The position numbers and the translations under genes were made by a program. From an uncultured Acidobacteriota bacterium (lineage in GTDB: Bacteria > Acidobacteriota > Terriglobia > Terriglobales > Acidobacteriaceae): a DNA stretch of 64,000 nucleotides. The stretch lies in NCBI GenBank assembly GCA_903832055.1, contig CAILAC010000016.1, positions 496,001-560,000 of the forward strand, read 5' to 3'. How positions within the stretch are numbered: position 1 is the first letter of the stretch; each line of letters opens with the position of its first letter. This document shows positions 36,492 to 47,178 of this stretch, in pieces. Below the pieces are notes generated by a model. That model worked only from the letters and a program-made list of their open reading frames with translations. It searched no databases and was not told the origin of the DNA.

Positions 36492-36956
36492 CTAAAGAGA
36501 GAAGATGACGATGGCGATGGCGGCGAAAACCAGGCCCAGGGCCTGGATGGGGCGAAAGCTCTCGCGCAGGATGACGACCGCGAGCACGACTGTGATCATG
36601 GGATAGAGAGCTGACGTGGCAGTGATGAGGGTTGTATTGCCGTTGGTGTGATAGGCGGCAAAGAGCGCCAGTCCACCGACCCCGGAGAGCACCCCGTTGA
36701 GAACGCCGTACGCAATGCCGCGGGTGCTCTTCTCAAGCCTGCCACGGCGTGCGATAAGGAGGGCAAGACCGATCGGCAGAGTGCCCACGGTGAAAAGGAA
36801 TTGCATGGTGTCTGGGGGGATTTCCCGCGAGCCGAGTTTTGAAAGCAGCGCCCAACCACCCCAGCAGATTACGCAGATCAGCGCATACCAAAACCAGCGC
36901 GCGCTGAGCATCGGCTGCAATCGTCCGGGAGCTTCCTGTCGTGGGATTTCATTCAT
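36492..36956 (-). CDS. EamA/DMT half-size transporter, first of a pair
   Basis: 154 residues, one EamA repeat: WFWYALICVICWGGWALLSK, FLFTVGTLPIGLALLIARRG, GVLSGVGGLALFAAYHTNG, ATSALYPMITVVLAVVILRE, and a last helix ending IVIFSL. The start ATG overlaps the stop of the SIS-domain gene as TAATG, so it is translationally coupled. It is similar in layout to the following gene (SALYPM.. / TALYPV..), consistent with an old duplication. Probably inner-membrane, paired with its neighbour. Confidence 0.86.
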   Translation of the reverse strand: MNEIPRQEAPGRLQPMLSARWFWYALICVICWGGWALLSKLGSREIPPDTMQFLFTVGTLPIGLALLIARRGRLEKSTRGIAYGVLNGVLSGVGGLALFAAYHTNGNTTLITATSALYPMITVVLAVVILRESFRPIQALGLVFAAIAIVIFSL

Positions 36957-38014
36957 TACGATTTCTCCTTTCGGATGAAACTGGCTTCATCGACAGCGAC
37001 CTGCGGGGCAAAGCGAAAGCTGCCCGGCTCGATTCCGCGCAGGATCGCGAGGCGAAGCGCCGCCACCTGCAGAGGAACGATTTCAAACAAGGGGGCGAGA
37101 GTACCGGGAAGGACAGGCGTCTCGCAAACAATCAGACTTTGCGATTCCGATGAAGCTGGACCGATCAGCCGGACCTCTCCGCCGAAGCGCACCAGGTCTG
37201 CGGCCATCGCCAGGTTCAGCGCTCTCGTATTGTCTTCAGGAGCGAAGACGAAGCCTCTGAAGTGACCATCGACTACTTCAACCGGACCGTGTCGGAACGA
37301 TGCGATCGGCATGGCTAGGGCAGGCGCTTTGGCTATTTCGTGGAAGAGCAGTGCACCCTCGAGCGTGGAGGAGACCGAAGGTCCGCGCCCGAGAAGATAG
37401 ATGTTCGAACCCGGCGGGAGGAAGGCATCCCATTCCTCGATAGCTGCGGCATGTTTCTGCACATGCGCCGCGAAGGCGGTCAGGAGCTCTCGCATCTCTG
37501 CAATGGAAGCGACGAATTTGCCGGCGACGGCACTGCCGAGCAGATGCAGAGCGAGCAGAGTGCCGGTGTACGTCTGGATGGCGACGATCTGATCGGGCAG
37601 ACTCGACAGGAAAAGGCTCACGTCCGCAGAGCGAGCCAGTTGACTCAGGGGCTCGTTGGTCACGCCGATGACGGGGACCTTGCCCTTCATGGCCTCGAGC
37701 AGCTTGGCAATTTCAATGGACTCACCAGACCGAGAGACCATAAGCACGACCGCATTTTTCCATGCACCTGAGAGGTAATGCAGCAACTCTCCGGCTTCAA
37801 TGGCGACAGTGTCCACGCCGAGAGAGGAGAGGAAGTACTGCAGGGGAATGGAAGCAAAAAGCGAAGCACCCATGCCCGTAATGACTACTTTTTTCGCGGA
37901 CCGGAGCAGCGCGGCAGCCTGTTCCATGGCTGCGGCTCCTTCCTCGCATTGATGACGCAAAGCAAGTTCGAGCGACTCAGGCTGGGCTTGTATGTTCTTT
38001 GCTAACTCTGACAC
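36956..38014 (-). CDS. SIS-domain protein (glucosamine-fructose-6-phosphate aminotransferase/deaminase-like)
   Basis: 352 residues with two SIS domains and no glutaminase domain. Domain 1: VVITGMGASLFASIPLQYF, VVLMVSRSGESIEIAKLLEA (SRSGES phosphate loop). Domain 2: IYLLGRGPSVSSTLEGALLF, KAPALAMPIASFRHGPVEVV (SFRHGP, Glu/His base region). This resembles AgaS/NagB-II or FrlB-type sugar-phosphate deaminases/isomerases. GTG 38014 follows AAGGAGG. It sits between a ROK kinase and the EamA pair in an amino-sugar operon that also has a classical NagB, so it may serve a different amino sugar. Confidence 0.88.
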   Translation of the reverse strand: MSELAKNIQAQPESLELALRHQCEEGAAAMEQAAALLRSAKKVVITGMGASLFASIPLQYFLSSLGVDTVAIEAGELLHYLSGAWKNAVVLMVSRSGESIEIAKLLEAMKGKVPVIGVTNEPLSQLARSADVSLFLSSLPDQIVAIQTYTGTLLALHLLGSAVAGKFVASIAEMRELLTAFAAHVQKHAAAIEEWDAFLPPGSNIYLLGRGPSVSSTLEGALLFHEIAKAPALAMPIASFRHGPVEVVDGHFRGFVFAPEDNTRALNLAMAADLVRFGGEVRLIGPASSESQSLIVCETPVLPGTLAPLFEIVPLQVAALRLAILRGIEPGSFRFAPQVAVDEASFIRKEKS

Positions 38015-38053
38015 TTCTGCCTCCTTGTTCTGCGATTACGGCAAGTGATCTCT

Positions 38054-38965
38054 TCATCCATTTCTAAGCAGCCATGATTGCGCGGCACCGATTAGCCCGG
38101 TGTCAGACCCAAGGCGCGACACAGTGATTGAAGTAAGCTCGGCGGGCACCTACGTGCAAATGCGCAGGACGCTGGCTCGAACTTCGTCGAGGAAGAGATC
38201 GCTGCTCTGCATGACGCCACCGCCCAGGCGAATGGAATCGGGAGCGAAGAGGGTGACGAGGTTGGCCAACCCCAAAGCAATGTAGTGAGCCGTGCGCATG
38301 GCCGCCTGCTTCGCAACAGGATCGCCCCGCCGCGCTCGCTCGCAGATTTCTGCGGCAGTGATCGACCCGCTTTCGGCAGCAACCTTGTGATAGTGCGAGC
38401 TCAGAGCCGTGCCGCTGGCGAGGCTCTCCCAACAGCCCGAGAGCCCGCAATAGCAAAGGGGACCGGAAGGATCAATGAGTTGATGGCCCAGCTCAGGGTG
38501 AGCCCCATGCACGCCGCGATACAGCTGCCCCGCTTGCACGATGCCGCCGCCGATGCCGGTGCTCACCGTGACATAGATAAGGGTGCCTTTGGGCCGCACT
38601 GCTCCCCATGCGTACTCTGCGAGAGCCGCAGCGTCTGCGTCATTTTCAACCGCCGCGGAGAGACCGAATCGCGTGGCGATTTCCTCGGCGAGATGACTGT
38701 TCTCCCAACCCGGTAGCGTGCCCACATCGCCGATGATGCCGGAGAGTGGATCGAGCGGCCCTGGGCAAGCCACACCAATGCCTTCGATTTTTCCGCACCT
38801 GTCGATCAGCTGCCGAAGCATGCTCTCAATGCGGGCTAGCGCGTTCGCATAGCCAAGCTCCGGTTCGGTCGGACACTCGATGCGATCAAGCAGGGTTCCG
38901 TCTTCGCGCACGATGCCTGCAGCAATCTTGGTGCCTCCGATGTCGACTGCGCCGATCTGTCTCAT
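38054..38965 (-). pseudogene. ROK-family sugar kinase with an in-frame amber codon
   Basis: Glucokinase/N-acetylglucosamine kinase-type ROK protein. ATP loop GAVDIGGTKIAAGIV, catalytic ENDADAAALAE, and the zinc set GAHPELGHQL...CYCGLSGCWES are all intact. The reading frame stops at TAG (38150-38152) after LRICT, at residue 272. Directly after the TAG the same frame continues as VPAELTSITVSRLGSDTGLI and GAAQSWLLRNG to a TGA at 38054, the normal ROK C-terminus, for a total of 303 codons. A TAC-to-TAG change would explain it. The start overlaps the nagA stop by ATGA. The shortened protein lacks the last helix; whether it is active or read through cannot be told. Confidence 0.85.
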
Positions 38966-40131
38966 GACGTCAAGTCCTTTGCCATCAGGCTCGCTCGCAA
39001 TTCAACCCTCTCCCCTGCCAGCCATACTTCCTCGATTAACATTTCATTCTCCCAACGAAACCGTATGAGATCTGCTCGCGATCCAGGAACGAGCCGGCCT
39101 CGCCCGCCGACAAATCTGGCGGGATTCGAGGTTGCCATGGCGAGTGCCTGGTGCAGCGGCACCCCAGCCGCGTTGACCATATGGCTGACGCACTGTGCGA
39201 GCGAAGCCGTAGAACCGGCGAGGAGTTCAGAGCCGTAGACACACAGTTTGCCGCCGGCGAGCATCTCGACCCTGCCACCCACGGGGGTGTTGTAGATTCC
39301 GGGTGGCATACCGGCGAGCGCGACTGAATCGGAAACCAGCACCGTTCGCTCCACGCCTTTCGCGCGCACCATCGATCGCAACATGTCCAGGGGAAGATGA
39401 TGGCCGTCTGCAATGAAAGTTGCGGTGAGGCGATCATCTCCCAACTGTGCCCAGATTGGATTGTGATGACGGGCAAGCTCCGGCGCAATTCCATTGCCGA
39501 GGTGCGTCGACATTCGCGCACCTGCGTCCACGGCAAGCCTAATCTGCTCCGGCGAAGCGTGGGTATGACCGATCGACACATGCACGCCACGTTCGCAAAG
39601 CGCGGCTATGTAAGCAGGCGATTCTGGCCAGTGCGGCGAAAGGGTGACAATCCCGACGATGCCGCCGCCAGCGTGTTGCCAGCGATGGAATTCGCCGATC
39701 GACGGGGGCCGGACCCACTCACTCGGATGTGCCCCGCGATAACCATCGACGGGAGAGATATGCGGCCCTTCGACGTGTACGAAAGAAATGCAGGAGGCTA
39801 CCCTGGGATGAGTTCTACAAGCCTCGGAAATGACATGCAGGGCTGTGCAGATTTTCTCCTCGGGTGCGGTGATGATCGTGGGTGCGAAAGTCGTCACGCC
39901 GCGCGCCAGTATCACATCGACGAGCGCAAGGATCGTCTCTTCGGAGAGGTGCGGGTCGTTGACGTCGAAGCCGCCACAGCCATTCACCTGCAGGTCAATC
40001 AGGCCCGCCGAAACAAATAGATCCGTGTGCTCATGAGAGGCATCCACGCGCGTGAGGATGCCGTCCTCGACCAGCAGAGACAGCGAACGTCCGGTTTGTG
40101 GATCACGGCCTGTGATCGTTGACGATGGCAT
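38962..40131 (-). CDS. nagA: N-acetylglucosamine-6-phosphate deacetylase
   Basis: 389 residues from ATG 40131 (a longer frame to 40356 overlaps nagB and is rejected). TIM-barrel amidohydrolase: SAGLIDLQVNGCGGFDVND, ISFVHVEGPHISPVDGYRGA (metal Glu), VHVSIGHTHASPEQIRLAVD (metal His), STHLGNGIAP, FIADGHHLPL and the catalytic Asp in VLVSDSVALAGMPPG. It removes acetate from GlcNAc-6-P in the cytoplasm. Start overlaps the nagB-like gene by 29 bp; its stop overlaps the ROK start as ATGA, so the cluster is a tight operon. HLGNGIAP replaces the usual HLFNAM. Confidence 0.93.
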   Translation of the reverse strand: MPSSTITGRDPQTGRSLSLLVEDGILTRVDASHEHTDLFVSAGLIDLQVNGCGGFDVNDPHLSEETILALVDVILARGVTTFAPTIITAPEEKICTALHVISEACRTHPRVASCISFVHVEGPHISPVDGYRGAHPSEWVRPPSIGEFHRWQHAGGGIVGIVTLSPHWPESPAYIAALCERGVHVSIGHTHASPEQIRLAVDAGARMSTHLGNGIAPELARHHNPIWAQLGDDRLTATFIADGHHLPLDMLRSMVRAKGVERTVLVSDSVALAGMPPGIYNTPVGGRVEMLAGGKLCVYGSELLAGSTASLAQCVSHMVNAAGVPLHQALAMATSNPARFVGGRGRLVPGSRADLIRFRWENEMLIEEVWLAGERVELRASLMAKDLTS

Positions 40132-40864
40132 GGTATTGGCTCTTTGAGCTGGAATCGCGATCAAGGTAGATTGTGCAGCGTGGATGGGTTCGTAGTGCCG
40201 TTGCCGGGCAATTTCCGCTGACCGGAGACTCGAGCATGGCTTGCACGGCCGCGCTCTTGAGTTGACCCGGCACACAGCAGAACAGCTCATGCCCAGCGAG
40301 CAGGGTGGGCACGGTGAGGGTGATTGCCTGGCGTGGGACATCTTCCAATGCGGCAAAGCAGCCGTCGAGCACCTGCTGCTCGCGGCACAAATGGTCGAGC
40401 GTGACGATTTTTACCGATTCAGGGTCTTCGAGATTGGCCGGGGGATCATTGAACGCGAGATGCCCGTTCGTGCCGACACCCAGCAGCACCAGGTCAATCG
40501 GTGCCTCAGCGAGGAGCTTTGCGTATTGCTTACACGTCTCCTGCGGGGATTCGCCGGGATCGATCGGTTCAAAACGGCCAAGCGGAAGATGATTTGTGAA
40601 TGTGCGGCGAAGCCACAGTGCAAATCGCTGTGGAGAGTCTGCCTGAAGGCCGATGTACTCATCCATGTGAAAGATTTCAACGCGGGGCCAGTCGATCTCC
40701 GGCTCCTGAATCAACGCGGCAAGCATTTCGGCCTGGCTGGGAGCAGCGGCCAGGATCATGCGAACACCAGCCTGCTCGCGCAGCCGGGCTCGAAGCGCCG
40801 AAGCGATGTGACTTGCGGCGGTGGTACCGAGTTCCATGCGGGACCTAGCGACATGGACGTTCAT
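40103..40864 (-). CDS. nagB: Glucosamine-6-phosphate deaminase
   Basis: 253 residues from ATG 40864, which has GGAGA six bases upstream (an ATG at 40885 is less likely). NagB blocks: MILAAAPSQAEMLAALI, VEIFHMDEYIGLQADSPQRF (catalytic Asp), LVLLGVGTNGHLAFNDPP (catalytic His; NG in place of EN before HLAFNDP, so the usual Glu is replaced by Thr) and ITLTVPTLLAG. Product is fructose-6-phosphate and ammonia. It opens the operon nagB-nagA-ROK-SIS-EamA-EamA. The paralogue at 27325 keeps the GENGHLAFNDP form. Confidence 0.9.
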   Translation of the reverse strand: MNVHVARSRMELGTTAASHIASALRARLREQAGVRMILAAAPSQAEMLAALIQEPEIDWPRVEIFHMDEYIGLQADSPQRFALWLRRTFTNHLPLGRFEPIDPGESPQETCKQYAKLLAEAPIDLVLLGVGTNGHLAFNDPPANLEDPESVKIVTLDHLCREQQVLDGCFAALEDVPRQAITLTVPTLLAGHELFCCVPGQLKSAAVQAMLESPVSGNCPATALRTHPRCTIYLDRDSSSKSQYHAIVNDHRP

Positions 40865-40893
40865 GATGTCTCCAGTGGATGGCATTCAGCTTT

Positions 40894-41460
40894 TTATGTG
40901 GCTGCTATGTTGGGTTTCTTTAAGGCGTTTACCCGGGCGGTGTAACCGGAAAATTCAGCGAGAGAGATAGCGCCTTCGTTGTTTGTGGACTCGGCAACAT
41001 CTGCTGCCGGAATGAAGGTAGTTTGCCCCTTGTGCATGATGTGGCGATAAATGAAGAACACGATGAGGGCGATGGTACTTAATGCAAATCCGAACCAGAA
41101 GGCGACGATGTAGCTTCCCGACCACTTGATTAGAAATCCAGAAATGGCAACCACGGTGCCAGTGCAGAAGTTACGCACCAGCGCGACTGTCGAGGTGTAG
41201 GAACCGGTATCGGCTTTGTCCATCGTCTTCCAGAGAATGGCGTCTCCAGCAACCTGCAGGGGCATGAAGACAAAGTAGAGCGAGGTGAGAACAATCAAGC
41301 CGTTGAGGTTAGTGACATGCGCAGACCAGATGGCCAGGACCAGCATCAGTCCCCACTCGATGGTAAGAGCGATGTAGCTGCCGAAGCGATCGATCAGCCA
41401 GCCAGCGGGATAGGACACGGCTACCTGCAGGAGCATTCCCCAGGAGATGGCGATACAGGC
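40894..41460 (-). pseudogene. MFS transporter, 5' half missing
   Basis: Only the C-terminal six or so helices remain: GMLLQVAVSYPAGWLIDRFG, LIVLTSLYFVFMPLQVAGDA, NFCTGTVVAISGFLIKW and AFWFGFALSTIALIVFFIYR. Membrane-protein homology begins near 41460 (ACIAISWGM); the frame continues to 41676 but codes for an unrelated, Arg-rich stretch that is antisense to the monooxygenase remnant. The gene is therefore cut at about 41460. If intact it would have been the first gene of the amino-sugar operon and its likely permease. Confidence 0.8.
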
Positions 41461-41751
41461 GGCGGGCTGGGCTCTATCACCTCCGATTTTCTGGCGCAGG
41501 CGCAATCTATCATCGATGCTCCGTGGGCCATGGCGGTGGTTCCTGACTTTCTCGATCCGCTGACTGAGGGTGAGAGGCCTGCCGACCTGGGAAATGCATT
41601 GAGATTTAGCGCCGCACTGATCAAGACTGCGTACGAGGATGCTGCAATGCACAAGCTGATGTATGAAGTGCAGCACTTGCTCAAGCCGCGCAGCGTACTG
41701 CGGGAACCGGTGATCATGGAGCAGATCCTGGCCAACATGGCGCCGGCTTAG
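41461..41751 (+). pseudogene. FAD-dependent monooxygenase, 3' remnant
   Basis: The frame from about 41461 to TAG 41751 reads SDFLAQAQSIIDAPWAMAVV, then PDFLDPLTEGERPADLGNAL and LLKPRSVLREPVIMEQILAN. This is the pattern of the C-terminal helical tail of FAD-dependent aromatic-ring monooxygenases (PW...D...TEG.RP...P..L..P.I). The N-terminal FAD Rossmann domain is missing; the sequence left of 41461 belongs to the MFS remnant on the other strand. It is 20 bp upstream of the epoxide-hydrolase-like gene, with which it may once have formed an operon. Confidence 0.6.
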
Positions 41752-41771
41752 TAACGCAGCGATCGGATGGA

Positions 41772-42794
41772 GTGAAAACCATGCAGGAGATCCGCCATCG
41801 ATTCATCCAGACAAACGGCATTCGGATGCACTTGGCCGAATGCGGCACTGGCCCACTTGTGGTGTTATGCCACGGGTTTCCGGAATCATGGTACTCGTGG
41901 CGGCATCAGTTACTGGCGCTGGCAGAGGCGGGGTTCCACGCGGTGGCGCCGGACATGAGCGGCTATGGTCAGACAGACGCGCCCGAGGCAATCGATCAAT
42001 ACACAATGCTTCACCTGGTTGGAGACGTGGTGGGCGTGCTCGACGCGCTGGGGGAACAGACCGCAGTCGTAGCGGGGCACGACTGGGGCGCGCCAGTCGC
42101 CTGGCACTCAGCTCTCCTGAGGCCAGACCGCTTTCGCGCGGTGATTGGGTTGAGTGTTCCATTCATCCCGCGGCGACCCGCTCCTCCTACGACCCTGATG
42201 CCGCAAACCGAGGATGCCCATTTCTACCAGCTCTACTTCCAAAAACCGGGCATCGCTGAGGCAGAATTTGAGCGTGATGTGCGGCGAACCCTTCGCTGCC
42301 TGCTCTATAGCGGCTCTGGCAATGCCACCCGCTCAGCCGACGAAACCATTGCCGGGAGCGGCGTCGGGATGGTTTCGAGGCAAGGTGGTTTCCTCGACGG
42401 CATGGTCGATCCTGCAGTATTGCCACCGTGGCTTACAGAGGCAGATGTTGACTTTTACGTGAAGGAATTTACCAGAACTGGATTCCGGGGTGGATTGAAC
42501 TGGTACCGTACCCAGGACAATAGTTGGGAGTTAATGGGTGCGTTTGCCGGCGCTCGCGTAATGGTTCCCGCTCTGTATGTGGCTGGCGACCGCGATCTTG
42601 TTGTTGCGTTCCGGGGTATGGGTCAACTGATCGCGAACCTTACCCACTTTGTGCCGCATCTTCGCAAGACGATGATACTTCCGGGATGCGGCCATTGGAC
42701 TCAGCAGGAGAGAGTGGCCGAGGTAAACGAGGCAATGATCGAATTTCTGCGGAAGCTGCCCCATGGCAAAAGTGATGAATTGATCGGGTCTTAG
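41772..42794 (+). CDS. Epoxide-hydrolase-like alpha/beta hydrolase
   Basis: 340 residues from GTG 41772 (GATGGAG upstream) or 337 from ATG 41781. Epoxide hydrolase hallmarks: VVLCHGFPESWYSWRHQL (HGFPESW oxyanion motif), VVAGHDWGAPVAWHSAL (nucleophilic Asp), FRGGLNWYRTQD (Tyr cap residue), and ILPGCGHWTQQERVAEV (catalytic His). It would hydrolyse an epoxide to a diol in the cytoplasm. A monooxygenase remnant directly upstream suggests an original oxygenation/hydrolysis pair. Convergent with katG, with a hairpin between. Confidence 0.9.
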   Translation: MKTMQEIRHRFIQTNGIRMHLAECGTGPLVVLCHGFPESWYSWRHQLLALAEAGFHAVAPDMSGYGQTDAPEAIDQYTMLHLVGDVVGVLDALGEQTAVVAGHDWGAPVAWHSALLRPDRFRAVIGLSVPFIPRRPAPPTTLMPQTEDAHFYQLYFQKPGIAEAEFERDVRRTLRCLLYSGSGNATRSADETIAGSGVGMVSRQGGFLDGMVDPAVLPPWLTEADVDFYVKEFTRTGFRGGLNWYRTQDNSWELMGAFAGARVMVPALYVAGDRDLVVAFRGMGQLIANLTHFVPHLRKTMILPGCGHWTQQERVAEVNEAMIEFLRKLPHGKSDELIGS

Positions 42795-42832
42795 GATTCT
42801 GCTCGAAACTTGCTACTCCATAAGGTCTTGAA

Positions 42833-42889
42833 AAAGCGCAGCCCCTGCTCATTCCGGGATAAACCGAGGTTGTGCAGGGGCTTTGCTTT
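42833..42889. terminator. Bidirectional terminator between the epoxide-hydrolase-like gene and katG
   Basis: AGCCCCTGC (42840-42848) pairs with GCAGGGGCT (42874-42882), and AAAGC outside it pairs with GCTTT after a two-base mismatch. A and T runs flank it on both sides, so it can serve both convergent genes. It lies 38 bp past the hydrolase stop and 46 bp past the katG stop. Confidence 0.75.
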
Positions 42890-42934
42890 CCAGAACTTCT
42901 CTGATAGCAAGTCTGGTGTTATGGCTGGCCGAAG

Positions 42935-45823
<2,889 letters not shown>

Positions 45824-46984
45824 GTGGCAACCAGCGACATTCGCACCATGATGGTTCCAAAGGCAGGCCATGGGCATCGGGCCGGTGCTCATGATTATTC
45901 AAGAAACCCCATGCTCGTCTACTGGGAGATGACACAGGCGTGCGATCTGGCATGCCGTCACTGCCGTGCGGAAGCGATGGCCGAGGCGCATCCAACGCAG
46001 CTTACGCATGATGAGAGCAAGACCCTGCTGCGGCAGATTGCGGCCTTTGACAAGCCACTGCCGCACCTGATTCTGACCGGCGGCGACCCGCTGAAGCGCG
46101 CCGACATTTACGAGTTGATCGACGAAGCACATCAGTTGGGGTTGACAGTATCGATCACGCCGAGCGCAACATCCACGTTGACCTATGACGTCCTGGCCAA
46201 ACTGAAGGCCTATGGCATCGAGAGTCTGGGACTGAGCCTCGATGGGTCTACTGCAACTCGCCATGAGGCAGTGCGCGGCGTCGAGGGCTGCTATGACTGG
46301 ACAATGCGAGCGATCGAGGATGCAGCAAAGTTGGGAATGCCGGTCCAGATTAATACGCTGGTCGCGCAGGAGACTGTCGAAGACCTGCCGCGTATCTACG
46401 AACTGTTGAAGACCAAGACGGTGATGCGCTGGAGCCTGTTCTTTTTGATCGCGGTGGGCCGGGGCAAGATGCTGCAGCCTATAACGCCCGAGAGCGGCGA
46501 AGAGTGGATGAACTGGATCTATGAGATGGCCGAAATAGCGCCATTTGCCATCAAAACTACTGAAGCCCCCTCGTACAGGCGCGTGGCGCTGAATCGCATG
46601 CGCGAAAGTGGCATGGTAGCGAGCGAGATTGAGAAAACGCCGGTTTATCGCGGATTTGGTATTCGCGACGGGCATGGAATCATGTTTGTCTCAAATCAGG
46701 GGGATATTTATCCTGCGGGATTCCTGCCGCTCGCGGTTGGCAATATACGTCATGATCATCTGACGGATATTTACCGTAATTCGCCCTTGTTCCGCGCACT
46801 GCATACACCCAGCCAGTTCAGGGGCAAGTGTGGTCATTGTGAGTATGCGGCATTGTGCGGAGGTTCACGAGCACGAGCGTTTGCCTATACAGGTGACCCT
46901 CTGGCGAGTGACCCCTTCTGCCCGTATGAACCGGGTACGGCTGACAAACACTCACACGTCCAAGGACATCTGGTGGCCCAGTAG
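45824..46984 (+). CDS. Radical SAM/SPASM-domain protein (TIGR04053-like)
   Basis: 386 residues from GTG 45824 with AGGAGG eight bases upstream. The radical SAM cluster motif is TQACDLACRHCRAEA (C40, C44, C47), followed by LILTGGDPLKRADIYELI (GGDP) and GLSLDGSTATRHEAVRG. The C-terminal SPASM-like region has PAGFLPLAVGNIR and KCGHCEYAALCGGSRARAFA, then FCPYEP, for an extra Fe-S cluster. The N-terminus PMLVYWEMTQACDLACRHC resembles the TIGR04053 subgroup, related to haem/AhbD-type and PqqE-type enzymes. No substrate peptide gene is evident next to it. Confidence 0.88.
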   Translation: MATSDIRTMMVPKAGHGHRAGAHDYSRNPMLVYWEMTQACDLACRHCRAEAMAEAHPTQLTHDESKTLLRQIAAFDKPLPHLILTGGDPLKRADIYELIDEAHQLGLTVSITPSATSTLTYDVLAKLKAYGIESLGLSLDGSTATRHEAVRGVEGCYDWTMRAIEDAAKLGMPVQINTLVAQETVEDLPRIYELLKTKTVMRWSLFFLIAVGRGKMLQPITPESGEEWMNWIYEMAEIAPFAIKTTEAPSYRRVALNRMRESGMVASEIEKTPVYRGFGIRDGHGIMFVSNQGDIYPAGFLPLAVGNIRHDHLTDIYRNSPLFRALHTPSQFRGKCGHCEYAALCGGSRARAFAYTGDPLASDPFCPYEPGTADKHSHVQGHLVAQ

Positions 46985-47146
46985 CGCCAATTTTCCCAGA
47001 AAGCGTCCCAAAGAAAGCTTCCGGCTTGCCCCATTCTTGATGGCGGCAAGCCGGTTGGCGTTGATGGCACAAATATATCTCTCGCTTTACGAATGACTTA
47101 CGCGCTATATGCCCCATAAATGCGACATGCGGGATTGAATCTCTTT

Positions 47147-47171
47147 GCGAAATAGGCGAATATAAGGCGAA
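47147..47171 (+). promoter_or_regulatory. GCGAA triplicate before imuA
   Basis: GCGAA occurs at 47147-47151, 47156-47160 and 47167-47171, the last two as AGGCGAA. They end eight bases before the imuA ATG. Possible SOS operator or an iterated ribosome-site region; no known LexA box is recognised. Confidence 0.35.
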
Positions 47172-47178
47172 AGTTGAT

